Shown here: positions 1 to 7,640 of the stretch, piece by piece
Layout of the letters: each line of letters starts with the position of its first letter
Position numbering within the stretch: position 1 is the first letter of the stretch
Notes under the pieces: model-generated
The model's input: only the letters and a program-made list of their open reading frames with translations
The model's database searches: none
What the model was told of the DNA's origin: nothing
Position numbers and translations under genes: made by a program
Source of the DNA: an uncultured Nocardiaceae bacterium
GTDB lineage: Bacteria > Actinomycetota > Actinomycetes > Mycobacteriales > Mycobacteriaceae
Reading direction: 5' to 3'
Assembly: GCA_936936565.1 (NCBI GenBank)
Contig: CAKZIX010000136.1
Coordinates: 1 to 42,908, forward strand
Length of the DNA stretch: 42,908 nt

Positions 1-299
1 CGATGCACGAGCACCTGCCCGAATGGATTCCGATTCACGGGGGCGGCGGCATGTCGTTGTGGCTGCAGCTGCCCGGCGAAATCTCCACCGCGCTGGCCGC
101 CACCGCCCCGAACTTCGGGGTGCTGCTCGCGGCCGGACCGCGTTTCGGCGTGGAAGGCGCCTTCGAGCGTTTCATCCGGCTGCCCTACACCCGCACCGAA
201 TCGGAGCTGAGCCTGGCGGTCGGCGGCGTCGCAGCGGCCTACGAGCTCGTCGCGCCACGCGGCAGCGGGGACTCCGCCGAGGCGCTGGTGCTGGTGTGA
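1..299 (+). CDS. MocR/YczR-type PLP-dependent aminotransferase-fold regulator, C-terminal fragment
   Basis: The gene enters from outside the window and only its last 99 or so codons are present, ending in TGA at 297-299. The visible part has the features of the small C-terminal domain of MocR-type proteins (GntR DNA-binding domain fused to a class I aminotransferase fold). A glycine-rich HGGGGMSLWLQLP segment resembles the 'GG-h-W-LP' block, and RLPYTRTESEL resembles the terminal 'RLPY..pp.EL..AV..L' helix. Such proteins are usually transcription regulators that sense PLP or an amino compound. The helix-turn-helix part is not visible, so a plain aminotransferase cannot be excluded. The 3' end overlaps the convergent GGDEF-EAL gene by 61 bases. 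Confidence 0.7.
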   Translation, partial: MHEHLPEWIPIHGGGGMSLWLQLPGEISTALAATAPNFGVLLAAGPRFGVEGAFERFIRLPYTRTESELSLAVGGVAAAYELVAPRGSGDSAEALVLV

Positions 300-2059
300 G
301 CCGACGCGAACACCCCGAGCAGCTCGCGCTGTGAGCGCGGCTTGCCGTAGTAGTGCCCCTCGGCCAGCGAATAGCCCAGCGACCCCAGCACCTTGGCCTG
401 GTGCACGGTCTCCACGCCTTCGGCGACCACCCGCAGATTCAGCGCCGAGGACAGCAGCAGGATCACCTCGAGCATGGGCGGCGGCGTGGTGTCCGGGCTG
501 ATCGCGCCGACGAACGAGGAATCGAGCTTGAGGAAATCGGTGGGTAGCGTGCGCAGCCGGCCCAGCGAGGAGTAACCGGTGCCGAAGTCGTCGATTGCGA
601 TCTTGATCCCGCGCGCCCGCAGCTCCGACATGTTCGCCACCACCGACGGCGCGTCCACGTCGAGCACGCTCTCGGTGACGTCGAGCATCAACTGGCCCGG
701 CGGCCAGCCCGTCGCCCGCAACACCTCGTCGACCCGCTGCACATAACTGGACTCGACCAGATCCAGGGCCGACACGTTCACGTTCAGGATCAGCTCGGGG
801 ATGCCGCCGGCCTCCTGCAGCAGGAACGCGTCGCGACAGGCCTGGTGCAGCACGAAGCGGTCCAGGTTGGCGATGAGATGGTGATCTTCGGCGAGCTTGA
901 TCACCTCGTGCGGCGTGACGCCCGGCATGGTGGTGGAGTTCCAGCGCACCAGCGCCTCCACCCCGACGGTGGCACCGGTGTCCAGGCTCACGATCGGCTG
1001 GTAGTACACGTCGAGTTGCTCGCGTGCGATGGCTTCCAGCAGCTCGACCGCCAGCGGGGATCGGTTCGACGACTCCAGCACCGTGCGGCCCCGGCCGGTC
1101 TGCTTCGCGCGGTAGAGCGCGGCATCGGCGCGGCTGATCACCAGCGTCGGCGACTCACCCGGACGCCACGACGTCACGCCCGCCGAGCAACCCGTGTTCA
1201 CCATGGCCCGCAGTCGTTCCGCGAGCCGGTACGCCTGCTGTTCGTCGCCGTCGGGCAACAGTACGGCAAACTCGTCACCGCCGTGGCGGGCCAGCACGCC
1301 CGCGCCGGCCAGCGCATCCAGCCAGGTGGTGGCCAGATTCTGCAGCAGCGCATCGCCCGCGCGGTGGCCGTGGCGGGCGTTGATCGCGGCGAAACGATCC
1401 AGGTTGAGCAGGATCACCGCGGGCCGGCTGTCGGTGCGCGCGGCCCGGCTGATCTCGGTGGCCAGCAAGTGTTCGAACCCGCGGCGGTTCGGCAGCCCGG
1501 TGAGGACGTCGATCTCGGCCTCGGTGGCCAGCCGCCCGAGGATCGCCACCACCCCGCCGACCGCCACCACCACACCCGACGTGACCAGGCCCGCCCACCA
1601 GGACAAGCCGGGCCGCGCCCCCAGCACCGCCAGGCAGGAGACGATCGCAAAACCCAGGTGCAGCGCCGCCGCAGGCACCGTGAAGAAGAACGCCGCATCG
1701 CAGGCGATGAGCACGTAGAAGGTGGCGATCGACAGGGCGGCGAAATTGTCCGTGGCCTCGTGCACGGCCACCGTGATCAAGCAGGTGGCGACGAAAATCA
1801 GCAGCTGATGGAATCCCGGGCTCAGCTCGTCGCCCCACCGCAGCAGCGCCGCGCCGAACCCGACCGCCGACAACGCAGCGGCGTAGACGATGACCAGATT
1901 GCCCGGCCCGGCCGGCATCTGCGTCGTGATCGCAACACCCAGCAAACCGCCGAGCAGGAACAAGCAACCGGTGGTGCGCGCCATCACCGTCGACGTCGCA
2001 AGTGCGGACGGCAGGTGGGTGCGCGGGCTGCGCACCGGCTGTTTTACAGGACGGACCAC
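239..2059 (-). CDS. Membrane-anchored GGDEF-EAL protein (cyclic di-GMP turnover)
   Basis: 606 residues. Residues about 27-175 form several hydrophobic membrane segments with no recognised sensor signature. A GGDEF domain follows (about 180-325) with an intact GGDEF at 260-264, then an EAL domain (about 333-585). Diguanylate cyclases make c-di-GMP and EAL phosphodiesterases break it, both at the inner face of the membrane. EAL hallmarks visible are EAL 368-370, DDFGTGYSS from 490, KLD 511-513 and EGVE 547-550. The usual E-x-T-E metal site reads DVTE (460-463). The RxxD product-inhibition site before GGDEF is absent (AGAG in its place). A GTG start is chosen because a TANNNT -10 lies 6 bases upstream; an internal ATG at codon 26 is the alternative. 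It is not the soluble GAF-GGDEF-EAL type I know from M. smegmatis. Whether the cyclase, the phosphodiesterase or both are active cannot be read from the sequence. Confidence 0.92.
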   Translation of the reverse strand: MVRPVKQPVRSPRTHLPSALATSTVMARTTGCLFLLGGLLGVAITTQMPAGPGNLVIVYAAALSAVGFGAALLRWGDELSPGFHQLLIFVATCLITVAVHEATDNFAALSIATFYVLIACDAAFFFTVPAAALHLGFAIVSCLAVLGARPGLSWWAGLVTSGVVVAVGGVVAILGRLATEAEIDVLTGLPNRRGFEHLLATEISRAARTDSRPAVILLNLDRFAAINARHGHRAGDALLQNLATTWLDALAGAGVLARHGGDEFAVLLPDGDEQQAYRLAERLRAMVNTGCSAGVTSWRPGESPTLVISRADAALYRAKQTGRGRTVLESSNRSPLAVELLEAIAREQLDVYYQPIVSLDTGATVGVEALVRWNSTTMPGVTPHEVIKLAEDHHLIANLDRFVLHQACRDAFLLQEAGGIPELILNVNVSALDLVESSYVQRVDEVLRATGWPPGQLMLDVTESVLDVDAPSVVANMSELRARGIKIAIDDFGTGYSSLGRLRTLPTDFLKLDSSFVGAISPDTTPPPMLEVILLLSSALNLRVVAEGVETVHQAKVLGSLGYSLAEGHYYGKPRSQRELLGVFASAHTSTSASAESPLPRGATSS

Positions 2060-2065
2060 CGGACA

Positions 2066-2071
2066 ACATTA
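2066..2071 (-). promoter_or_regulatory. Predicted -10 element (TAATGT) for the GGDEF-EAL gene
   Basis: TAATGT on the minus strand ends 6 bases before the GTG at 2059. The predicted start of transcription is therefore the start codon itself, giving a leaderless mRNA. No Shine-Dalgarno is visible. Confidence 0.45.
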
Positions 2072-2152
2072 ACCACTCATGGCGGCAACCAGTATCTTTT
2101 GGGTGCGCTACGCTGCTCGCGACGGAGTTTGTCGGGGATATCGACGTCGAAA

Positions 2153-3211
2153 ATGGTCGGCAAGGGTATGGCGGTTGTGTTCAGGCTCGTTGCGCTACTG
2201 ATTTCCGTGGTTGTATTGCTCGGCGGCGCGGCGCACGCTGCACCGTTTCCTGCTGGGACGCCGGTCTCGAGCAGCGATCTCACGCCCAATCCCACGGGCA
2301 AGATTGCCGAGCCGGGCGACGATGTCGCCCATCCCGGCGTCACCACCGAATGGTGGTACGCGAGTTTCATGGACCCGGCGTCCAAACGCCAGTTCGTCAT
2401 TGTCATTTTCAACGCACCGATGCCGGTGATCGGCGCCGTGGAGATGTACGCCGACGGTGTCCGCGCCGTCGATTACGCCAAGGTCCCGGCCGTCGGCCGG
2501 CACGGCGGTGCGCATCTGGACGGCTTGCCCGGAATCCGTACCGACCGTGGTGAAATCAGCTATGACCAGGACAAACGCGCCTACCGGGTGCGGGTCGACT
2601 CGGCCGTGCGCGCCGACGTCTGGCTCGACCGCGGGCAACTGCCCGGCGTCACCGGAGTCATCGACGCCCACCACGGCGGCCAATGGATGGGCTGGACCTC
2701 ACCCGTGGCCACCAGCACCGTGCGCGGTTGGGTTCAGATGCCCGGCGGTGCTCCCGTCGACATCACCGGCTGGCGCGGCTACCACGACCACAACTGGGGC
2801 AATTTCACGATGTTCGACCAGGTCGTCGACGGCTGGGAGTGGGGCGTATCCCACGAACCCGACGGCGGCGCCTCGATCATCGGCGGCATCGTGCGCCGCG
2901 GCGGGCAATGGGTCGGTTCGGTCACCGACGTGCGCCCCAGCGGGACGCGGCTGTGCACCAGCTCCACCCTCGAGCTGTCGGGCTGGACCACCACGTCCAC
3001 GTTCGCGCTCCCGCACACCATCACCGCCACCTGCGGTCCGGCGGAAAAGCATCAGTTCAGCAAGACGTTCCAGCTCGTCGACCCGGTCGTCGCCGACACC
3101 GGTCTGCTCGGCATGAGCTTCGAGGCGCCCTACCGGACCGTCCCCGGCTCGGTGGGCATGTTCGAACACATCCGCAGCCTGCTCGCCCGGTTCGACCAGG
3201 TGCTCAAGTGA
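2153..3211 (+). CDS. Secreted CrtC/AttH-like lipocalin-fold protein
   Basis: 352 residues from ATG 2153 (second ATG at 2168). The N terminus has a positively charged start, a hydrophobic stretch rich in L and V, and an AHA-AP signal-peptidase site near residue 30, so it should be secreted. The mature part carries two hallmarks of the CrtC/AttH family (two-domain lipocalin-like, hydroxyneurosporene synthase-related): TTEWWY near residue 65 and GYHDHNWGNF near residue 208. Family members hydrate carotenoids or are listed as predicted secreted hydrolases; the substrate here is unknown. No cysteine lipobox follows the signal. Its stop overlaps the GTG of the next gene (GTGA), which implies coupled translation with the Tat-exported flavoprotein. 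Family assignment is firm; the chemical role is inference. Confidence 0.85.
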   Translation: MVGKGMAVVFRLVALLISVVVLLGGAAHAAPFPAGTPVSSSDLTPNPTGKIAEPGDDVAHPGVTTEWWYASFMDPASKRQFVIVIFNAPMPVIGAVEMYADGVRAVDYAKVPAVGRHGGAHLDGLPGIRTDRGEISYDQDKRAYRVRVDSAVRADVWLDRGQLPGVTGVIDAHHGGQWMGWTSPVATSTVRGWVQMPGGAPVDITGWRGYHDHNWGNFTMFDQVVDGWEWGVSHEPDGGASIIGGIVRRGGQWVGSVTDVRPSGTRLCTSSTLELSGWTTTSTFALPHTITATCGPAEKHQFSKTFQLVDPVVADTGLLGMSFEAPYRTVPGSVGMFEHIRSLLARFDQVLK

Positions 3212-5028
3212 CGGGTGCGGTGCGGATCTCCCGCCGCGCCTTCGTCGCCGGGCTGGGCGCCACCGCGCTGCTGCCGGTGGCACACGCGGCCAAGGCCCAC
3301 GCCGCCCCCGGTCGCCGGGTCGCGATCTTCGGTGGCGGCATGTCCGGGCTGGTCGCCGCCCACGAGCTCATCGAGCGCGGCTTCGAGGTGGACGTCTACG
3401 AGGCCCGGAACGTGATGGGCGGTAAGGCGCGCAGCTTCGGGGTGCCCGGCTCGAGCCGCGGCGGCCGTCCCGAACTGCCTGCCGAGCACGGCTTCCGGTT
3501 CTTTCCCGGCTTTTACCGCAACGTGCCCGACTCGATGCGCCGGGTGCCGTTCCCCGGCAACCCCAACGGGGTCCTGGACAACCTGCAGGAGTTCTCCCGG
3601 CTCGCGAACTCCGATGGGTTCGGCGGGGCTTCCAGCTCCGGTCCAGGGCGGTCCATCGCCGGATTCCTGCCGTTGGACTTGCGCGCCCGCCGCCCGGTGG
3701 ACCTGGGCCGGCTCGCCGACCGCGACTACCTGGACAACGTCGTTTCCGGTGCGCTCGGCCAGCTGATGGGCGTGCCCGCCGGACAGTTCCCTGGGGAGAT
3801 GGTCGATTTCACACGCCGCGTGCTGATCTACCTCACCAGCTGCCGGGAGCGCCGCGAAATCCAATGGGACGCGGTGAGCTGGTGGGATTTCCTGGGCGCC
3901 GGCCACAAATCGCGGTTCTTCCAAGACTCGGTGGCCAAGATGACGACCATGGGTCTGGTCGCGGTCAAGCCCACCATCTGCAGCGTCAACTCGGCGGGCA
4001 ATATCGTCGAGGCGTTCCTGTGGAACCTGTTGTTGCCGCGCCCCGGTCCCGGCGATGCGTTCGTTGCGCGCATGCTCAACGGCCCCACCTCGGACGTGTG
4101 GATCACCCCGTGGGTGCAGGAGTTGACGCGCCTGGGCGTGCGGTTCCACAGCGGCTGCGCGGTGGAATCCTTCGAGACGGCGGGCGGGCGGATCACCGGC
4201 GCGCGGTGCCGCAGCGCCGATGGGTCGCTTGCGAGCCGCGTCGAGGCCGACTGGTATGTAGCCGCCATCCCGGTCGACATCGCCACGCGGGTGCTGCGCA
4301 CCCCGAACCTGCTCGGGCTCGATCCGGCCCTGGACGGCATCAAGGATCTGCAGACCGACTGGATGAACGGCCTGATGATCTACCTGCGCAAGCCGCTCGA
4401 GGTCGCCAAGGGCCTGTTCGCGATCATCGACCACCCGTGGACGCTGTCGGCCGTGTCGCAGGCACAGATGTGGGAGCACGCGCTCACCGGCCGGTACGGC
4501 GACGGCACGGTCGGCGACATCGTGTCCGTCGACATCTCCAACTGGGACGAGCCCGGCATCACCGTGGTGCGCAAACCGGCCAAGCAGTGCACCCGCGCGG
4601 AAATCTTCACCGAAGTGTGGGAAACCCTCAAACAGCGCTTCGGCCCCCTGGACCGTGCCCTGTCCGAGGACAACCTGCACTCGTGGTTCCTGGACCCGGC
4701 GATCACCTGGGACGCCGCCGGACGGGCCCACAACGCCGAGCCGCTCACTGTGCAAACGGTGCACACCTGGGCGCGACGGCCCAAGGGCCCCACGGCAATT
4801 CCCAACCTGTTCGTCGCCGGCGACTGGATCCAGACCAACGCCAACGTGATCAGCATGGAAGGCGCCAACCAGGGCGGCCGGATCGCCGCCCAGGCCGTAC
4901 TGGACGCCTCGGGACGCAACGCCGAACGAGTGCTCAACTACGACTATTACGTGCCCCCGCAGATGGACGGGCTCAAGGCCCTCGACGCGCAGCGCTACGC
5001 GACAGGGCAACCCAACCTGTTCATGTAG
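3208..5028 (+). CDS. Tat-exported FAD-dependent amine-oxidase/phytoene-desaturase-like oxidoreductase
   Basis: 606 residues. The start is GTG 3208, overlapping the stop of the lipocalin gene by four bases. The N terminus has a twin-arginine signal (SRRAFVAGL at 8-16, then a hydrophobic stretch and AHA sites near 25-33), which suggests export of the folded FAD-loaded protein. A dinucleotide-binding motif follows: FGGGMSG at 41-47 with E65 at the end of the second strand, then MGGKARS, typical of phytoene desaturases, hydroxysqualene dehydroxylases and flavin amine oxidases. Near the C terminus LFVAGDW and EGANQGGRIAA form the FAD-binding block of this superfamily. Family members desaturate or dehydroxylate isoprenoids or oxidise amines. 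The pairing with a CrtC-like protein favours an isoprenoid or lipid substrate outside the cytoplasm, but this is inference. Confidence 0.87.
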   Translation: MTGAVRISRRAFVAGLGATALLPVAHAAKAHAAPGRRVAIFGGGMSGLVAAHELIERGFEVDVYEARNVMGGKARSFGVPGSSRGGRPELPAEHGFRFFPGFYRNVPDSMRRVPFPGNPNGVLDNLQEFSRLANSDGFGGASSSGPGRSIAGFLPLDLRARRPVDLGRLADRDYLDNVVSGALGQLMGVPAGQFPGEMVDFTRRVLIYLTSCRERREIQWDAVSWWDFLGAGHKSRFFQDSVAKMTTMGLVAVKPTICSVNSAGNIVEAFLWNLLLPRPGPGDAFVARMLNGPTSDVWITPWVQELTRLGVRFHSGCAVESFETAGGRITGARCRSADGSLASRVEADWYVAAIPVDIATRVLRTPNLLGLDPALDGIKDLQTDWMNGLMIYLRKPLEVAKGLFAIIDHPWTLSAVSQAQMWEHALTGRYGDGTVGDIVSVDISNWDEPGITVVRKPAKQCTRAEIFTEVWETLKQRFGPLDRALSEDNLHSWFLDPAITWDAAGRAHNAEPLTVQTVHTWARRPKGPTAIPNLFVAGDWIQTNANVISMEGANQGGRIAAQAVLDASGRNAERVLNYDYYVPPQMDGLKALDAQRYATGQPNLFM

Positions 5029-5059
5029 TTGGGTCGGATGGCCTCGTGCGCGCGAACGC

Positions 5060-6139
5060 CTACTTCCAGACGTCGGTGATGGGTGTGGCTTCGTTCGGGG
5101 GCGGGGTGGGGATCGCGGTCTGGCTGCGCGAGAAGCGCGGTGCGGGCGCGTGCTGAGTGACGCCGTCGATGTCGACGAGCGAGCCGCGGGCCGCGATGTG
5201 CTTGTTGTCGATGGCCTCGGTGAGCGTGAGGATCGGGGTGGTGCAGGCGTCGGTGCCGTCGAAGATCGCGGCCCATTCGTCGCGAGTCTTGGATTTGAAC
5301 TTTTCCGCGAACACCGTCCGCAGCGTGTCCTGACCTGCGGGATCGAGTTGTTGCGGCAGTTCTGCCTCGGCCAGGCCCAGACCGTGCAGCAACTGTGCGT
5401 AGAACTGCGGCTCGATCGCCCCGACGGCCATGTACTTGCCGTCGGCGGTCTCGTAGGTGTCGTAGAACGCCATGCCGGTGTCGAGCAGGTTCGAGGCCCG
5501 CTCGTCGGACCAGAATCCCATGCCGCGCATGCCCCAGATCATGTGCGACAGCGCCAGCGCGCCGTCGACCATCGCGGCGTCGACGACCTGGCCCTTGCCG
5601 GATGTCGCGCGCTCGACCAGCGCTGCCAGGATCCCCGTGACCAGGAACATCGAGCCGCCGCCGAAGTCGCCGACCATGTTCAGCGGCGGCACGGGCGGCT
5701 GGTCTTTGCGGCCGATGGCGTGCAGCACGCCGGTGAGCGAGATGTAGTTGATGTCGTGTCCGGCGCGCTCGGCCAGCGGGCCGTGCTGACCCCAGCCGGT
5801 CATCCGGCCGTAGATCAGGCGGGGGTTGCGCTCCAGGGCGACGTCCGGGCCGAGGCCGAGGCGTTCGGTGACGCCGGGCCGGAAGCCCTCGATGAGCACG
5901 TCGGCGTTCTCGACCAGGCGCAGCACCTGCTCGATGTCCTTGGGGTCCTTGAGGTTTGCCTCGACGATGGTACGACCGCGCCACTGCGGGCGTTCGATGA
6001 AACCGGGCAGCAGTCCCGCCCGCTGCACCCGGACGACCTCCGCGCCGAGATCGGCGAGCAGCAGGGCAGCGTGCGGGCCCGGGCCGATGCCGGCCAGTTC
6101 TACGACTCGAATGCCCGCGAGTGGTCCGGTGTTCGTCAT
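5060..6139 (-). CDS. mcr: Alpha-methylacyl-CoA racemase (family III CoA transferase)
   Basis: 359 residues from ATG 6139, which is preceded by a GAAGG Shine-Dalgarno; an upstream in-frame ATG at 6184 lacks support. It interconverts (R)- and (S)-2-methylacyl-CoA so that methyl-branched chains, such as the cholesterol side chain or phytanate, can enter beta-oxidation. The fold is that of CaiB/BaiF transferases. The catalytic residues I know from M. tuberculosis MCR (His126, Asp156, Glu241) are present at the same spacing as His128 in AGHDINY, Asp158 in VGDFGGG and Glu243 in AIEPQFY. Length matches the family (about 360). It stands alone, convergent with the FAD oxidoreductase and divergent from the DUF456 gene. 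A CoA transferase role is the alternative but is less likely with this triad. Confidence 0.9.
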   Translation of the reverse strand: MTNTGPLAGIRVVELAGIGPGPHAALLLADLGAEVVRVQRAGLLPGFIERPQWRGRTIVEANLKDPKDIEQVLRLVENADVLIEGFRPGVTERLGLGPDVALERNPRLIYGRMTGWGQHGPLAERAGHDINYISLTGVLHAIGRKDQPPVPPLNMVGDFGGGSMFLVTGILAALVERATSGKGQVVDAAMVDGALALSHMIWGMRGMGFWSDERASNLLDTGMAFYDTYETADGKYMAVGAIEPQFYAQLLHGLGLAEAELPQQLDPAGQDTLRTVFAEKFKSKTRDEWAAIFDGTDACTTPILTLTEAIDNKHIAARGSLVDIDGVTQHAPAPRFSRSQTAIPTPPPNEATPITDVWK

Positions 6140-6227
6140 GTGTGCTGCCTTCGACGGTCGACGACGTTGTTGACAGCCTGACAATAGCCGACGATTGTGC
6201 CGCCGCGCGCGACGCCTGCGGCCCAGC

Positions 6228-6233
6228 TACTCT
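6228..6233 (+). promoter_or_regulatory. Predicted -10 element (TACTCT) for the DUF456 gene
   Basis: TACTCT ends 6 bases before the GTG at 6240, predicting a leaderless transcript. This supports the choice of that GTG over an in-frame upstream start. Confidence 0.45.
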
Positions 6234-6239
6234 GCACCC

Positions 6240-6722
6240 GTGGCTATCTGGGGCGAGATCATCGTCGGCATCGTCATTGTCATCGGCATCGTCGGCGTGA
6301 TCGTGCCGATCCTGCCCGGCGTCATCCTGATCTTCGGTGCGTTCCTCGTCTGGGCCATCGTGGAAGGCGGTGCCGCAGCGTGGATTTCGTTCGCGATAGC
6401 CACTGTCGTGCTGGTGGTCACCGGCGTCGTCAAGTACCTGTGGCCGGGCAAGAATCTCAAGGCGGCGGGCATCCCGAACCGGTCGCTGCTCATCGGTGGC
6501 CTGCTCGGCATCGTCGGCTTCTTCGTCATCCCGGTCATCGGCCTGTTCGTCGGCTTCATTCTGGGCATGTACGCCTCCGAGCTGCAGCGCCTGCAGACTC
6601 ATCAGCGCGCGTGGCCGGCCACCGTCGAGGCCACCAAGGCCGTCGGGTTGTCGATGCTGATCGAGCTGCTCGGTGCGCTGCTCGCGGCCGGCATCTGGGT
6701 CGGTGCCGTGTTCGTCGCGTAA
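6240..6722 (+). CDS. DUF456-family integral membrane protein
   Basis: 160 residues from GTG 6240. The sequence is strongly hydrophobic with about five membrane segments and many glycines (for example IIVGIVIVIGIVGVIVPILP near the N terminus and GGLLGIVGFFVIPVIGLFVG in the middle). The conserved 'vPxLPG' turn and the glycine-rich 'G..lG.iiGff..P.iGl..G...G.y..E' block are typical of the DUF456 family, which occurs widely in actinobacteria. No biochemical function is known to me. It is divergent from mcr across about 100 bases and ends convergently with the amidohydrolase gene. Confidence 0.85.
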   Translation: MAIWGEIIVGIVIVIGIVGVIVPILPGVILIFGAFLVWAIVEGGAAAWISFAIATVVLVVTGVVKYLWPGKNLKAAGIPNRSLLIGGLLGIVGFFVIPVIGLFVGFILGMYASELQRLQTHQRAWPATVEATKAVGLSMLIELLGALLAAGIWVGAVFVA

Positions 6723-6768
6723 CCTCAAGCGCCGCAAGGTAAGCCGCGGATTTTCCGCAGCCGACGGG

Positions 6769-7527
6769 TCAGTCCTGGGCGATGCGGGCGGGCACTCGGT
6801 AGAACTCGCGGGCGTTGGTTTCCAGGACGCGCTGGTAGTCCTCGCCGACAGCGTCGCGGATCAGGTCCAGATCGCCGGGCTCGAAGGGCCGCTCGGCGCG
6901 GGTACCCGGCAGGTCGCTGCCGAAGATCAGCGCGCTCGGATTCACCGCGTGAATGCGGCGCATCGACTCGACCACGTCCAGATTCACCCGGCCGAACCCG
7001 GTCGCCTTCACGTGCGCGCCGCGGTCGACCAGGTCGAGCAGGTAGGGCAGCACGTCCTCGGACATGCCGAGGTGATCGATCGACAGCTTCGGGATTTTCG
7101 ACAGCACGGGCTCGAGCGACGACAGCAGCGAACCGTCGACGTAGAACTCGGCATGCCAGCCGACCAGCTCGTTGGCGCGCAGCACCTGATGGGTGAGCGT
7201 CGCGATGTCGACGTAGCCACGCTTGAGGTTGAACCGGATGGCCCGCACGCCGAGACGGTCCAGCTCGATGATGTCGTCGTCGGTGGCGTCGGGATCGAGC
7301 ACCGTGACACCGGCCCAGTCGGGGCCCAGTTCGGCCAGCGCCGCGATCAGGTACGTCTGGTCGGTGCCCTGGAAGGAGCCGCTGACGATGGCGCCACCGG
7401 TGATCTCGTAGCCCGCGGTTTCCGCCCGGTAGTCGGCGATCGTGAATGGATCGGGCAGATAGCCGTGATTCTCGATCAGCGGGAACCGCGGATCGATGAT
7501 GTGGGCGTGGGCGTCGAACACACTCAT
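6769..7527 (-). CDS. Amidohydrolase-family TIM-barrel metal-dependent hydrolase
   Basis: 252 residues from ATG 7527, with a GAGG Shine-Dalgarno about 8 bases upstream. It begins with the metal-binding FDAHAHI motif (H-x-H) and ends with the usual amidohydrolase-2 pattern: a DHLG motif after strand 5-6, FGSDLPGTR (the conserved aspartate ligand) and a final NAREFYRV helix. Members of this COG3618-like group hydrolyse lactones or decarboxylate aromatic and dicarboxylic acids; the substrate here is not evident. Its start lies about 50 bases downstream of the long palindrome that follows the reductase gene, so it may have its own transcript or depend on read-through. Confidence 0.85.
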   Translation of the reverse strand: MSVFDAHAHIIDPRFPLIENHGYLPDPFTIADYRAETAGYEITGGAIVSGSFQGTDQTYLIAALAELGPDWAGVTVLDPDATDDDIIELDRLGVRAIRFNLKRGYVDIATLTHQVLRANELVGWHAEFYVDGSLLSSLEPVLSKIPKLSIDHLGMSEDVLPYLLDLVDRGAHVKATGFGRVNLDVVESMRRIHAVNPSALIFGSDLPGTRAERPFEPGDLDLIRDAVGEDYQRVLETNAREFYRVPARIAQD

Positions 7528-7577
7528 CAGAATGCCTCAGAAGTTGTCGTACAGCGCACTGTGCAGCGCCAAATGCG

Positions 7578-7612
7578 CGATTTCCCACTTTGCCTGGCAA
7601 AGTGGGAAATCG
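7578..7612 (-). terminator. Perfect 17-bp-arm palindrome between the reductase and amidohydrolase genes
   Basis: Arms 7578-7594 and 7596-7612 (CGATTTCCCACTTTGCC and its exact reverse complement) are separated by a single T, so a folded RNA would have about 16 pairs and a 3-base loop. Flanking CCAAATGCGC and GCGCGGTTTTGG can extend the stem imperfectly. It lies 29 bases beyond the stop of the reductase gene. It has no long T tract, as is common in mycobacterial hairpin terminators. A dyad operator is the alternative. Confidence 0.55.
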
Positions 7613-7640
7613 TCGGCTACAGCGCGGTTTTGGTGGAGAT

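Noticed and set aside
845..2152. Long plus-strand open frame continuous with the lipocalin gene
   Set aside because: It is the antisense of the GGDEF-EAL gene and its translation is low-complexity Arg/Gln/Gly-rich. The real gene begins at the signal peptide near 2153.
3130..5010. 626-residue minus-strand open frame across the FAD oxidoreductase
   Set aside because: No recognisable motif and a composition typical of GC-rich antisense frames; the opposite strand encodes a clear FAD enzyme.
4995..6737. 580-residue minus-strand open frame near mcr
   Set aside because: It is a different frame over mcr and DUF456, rich in Arg/Asp runs, without motifs.
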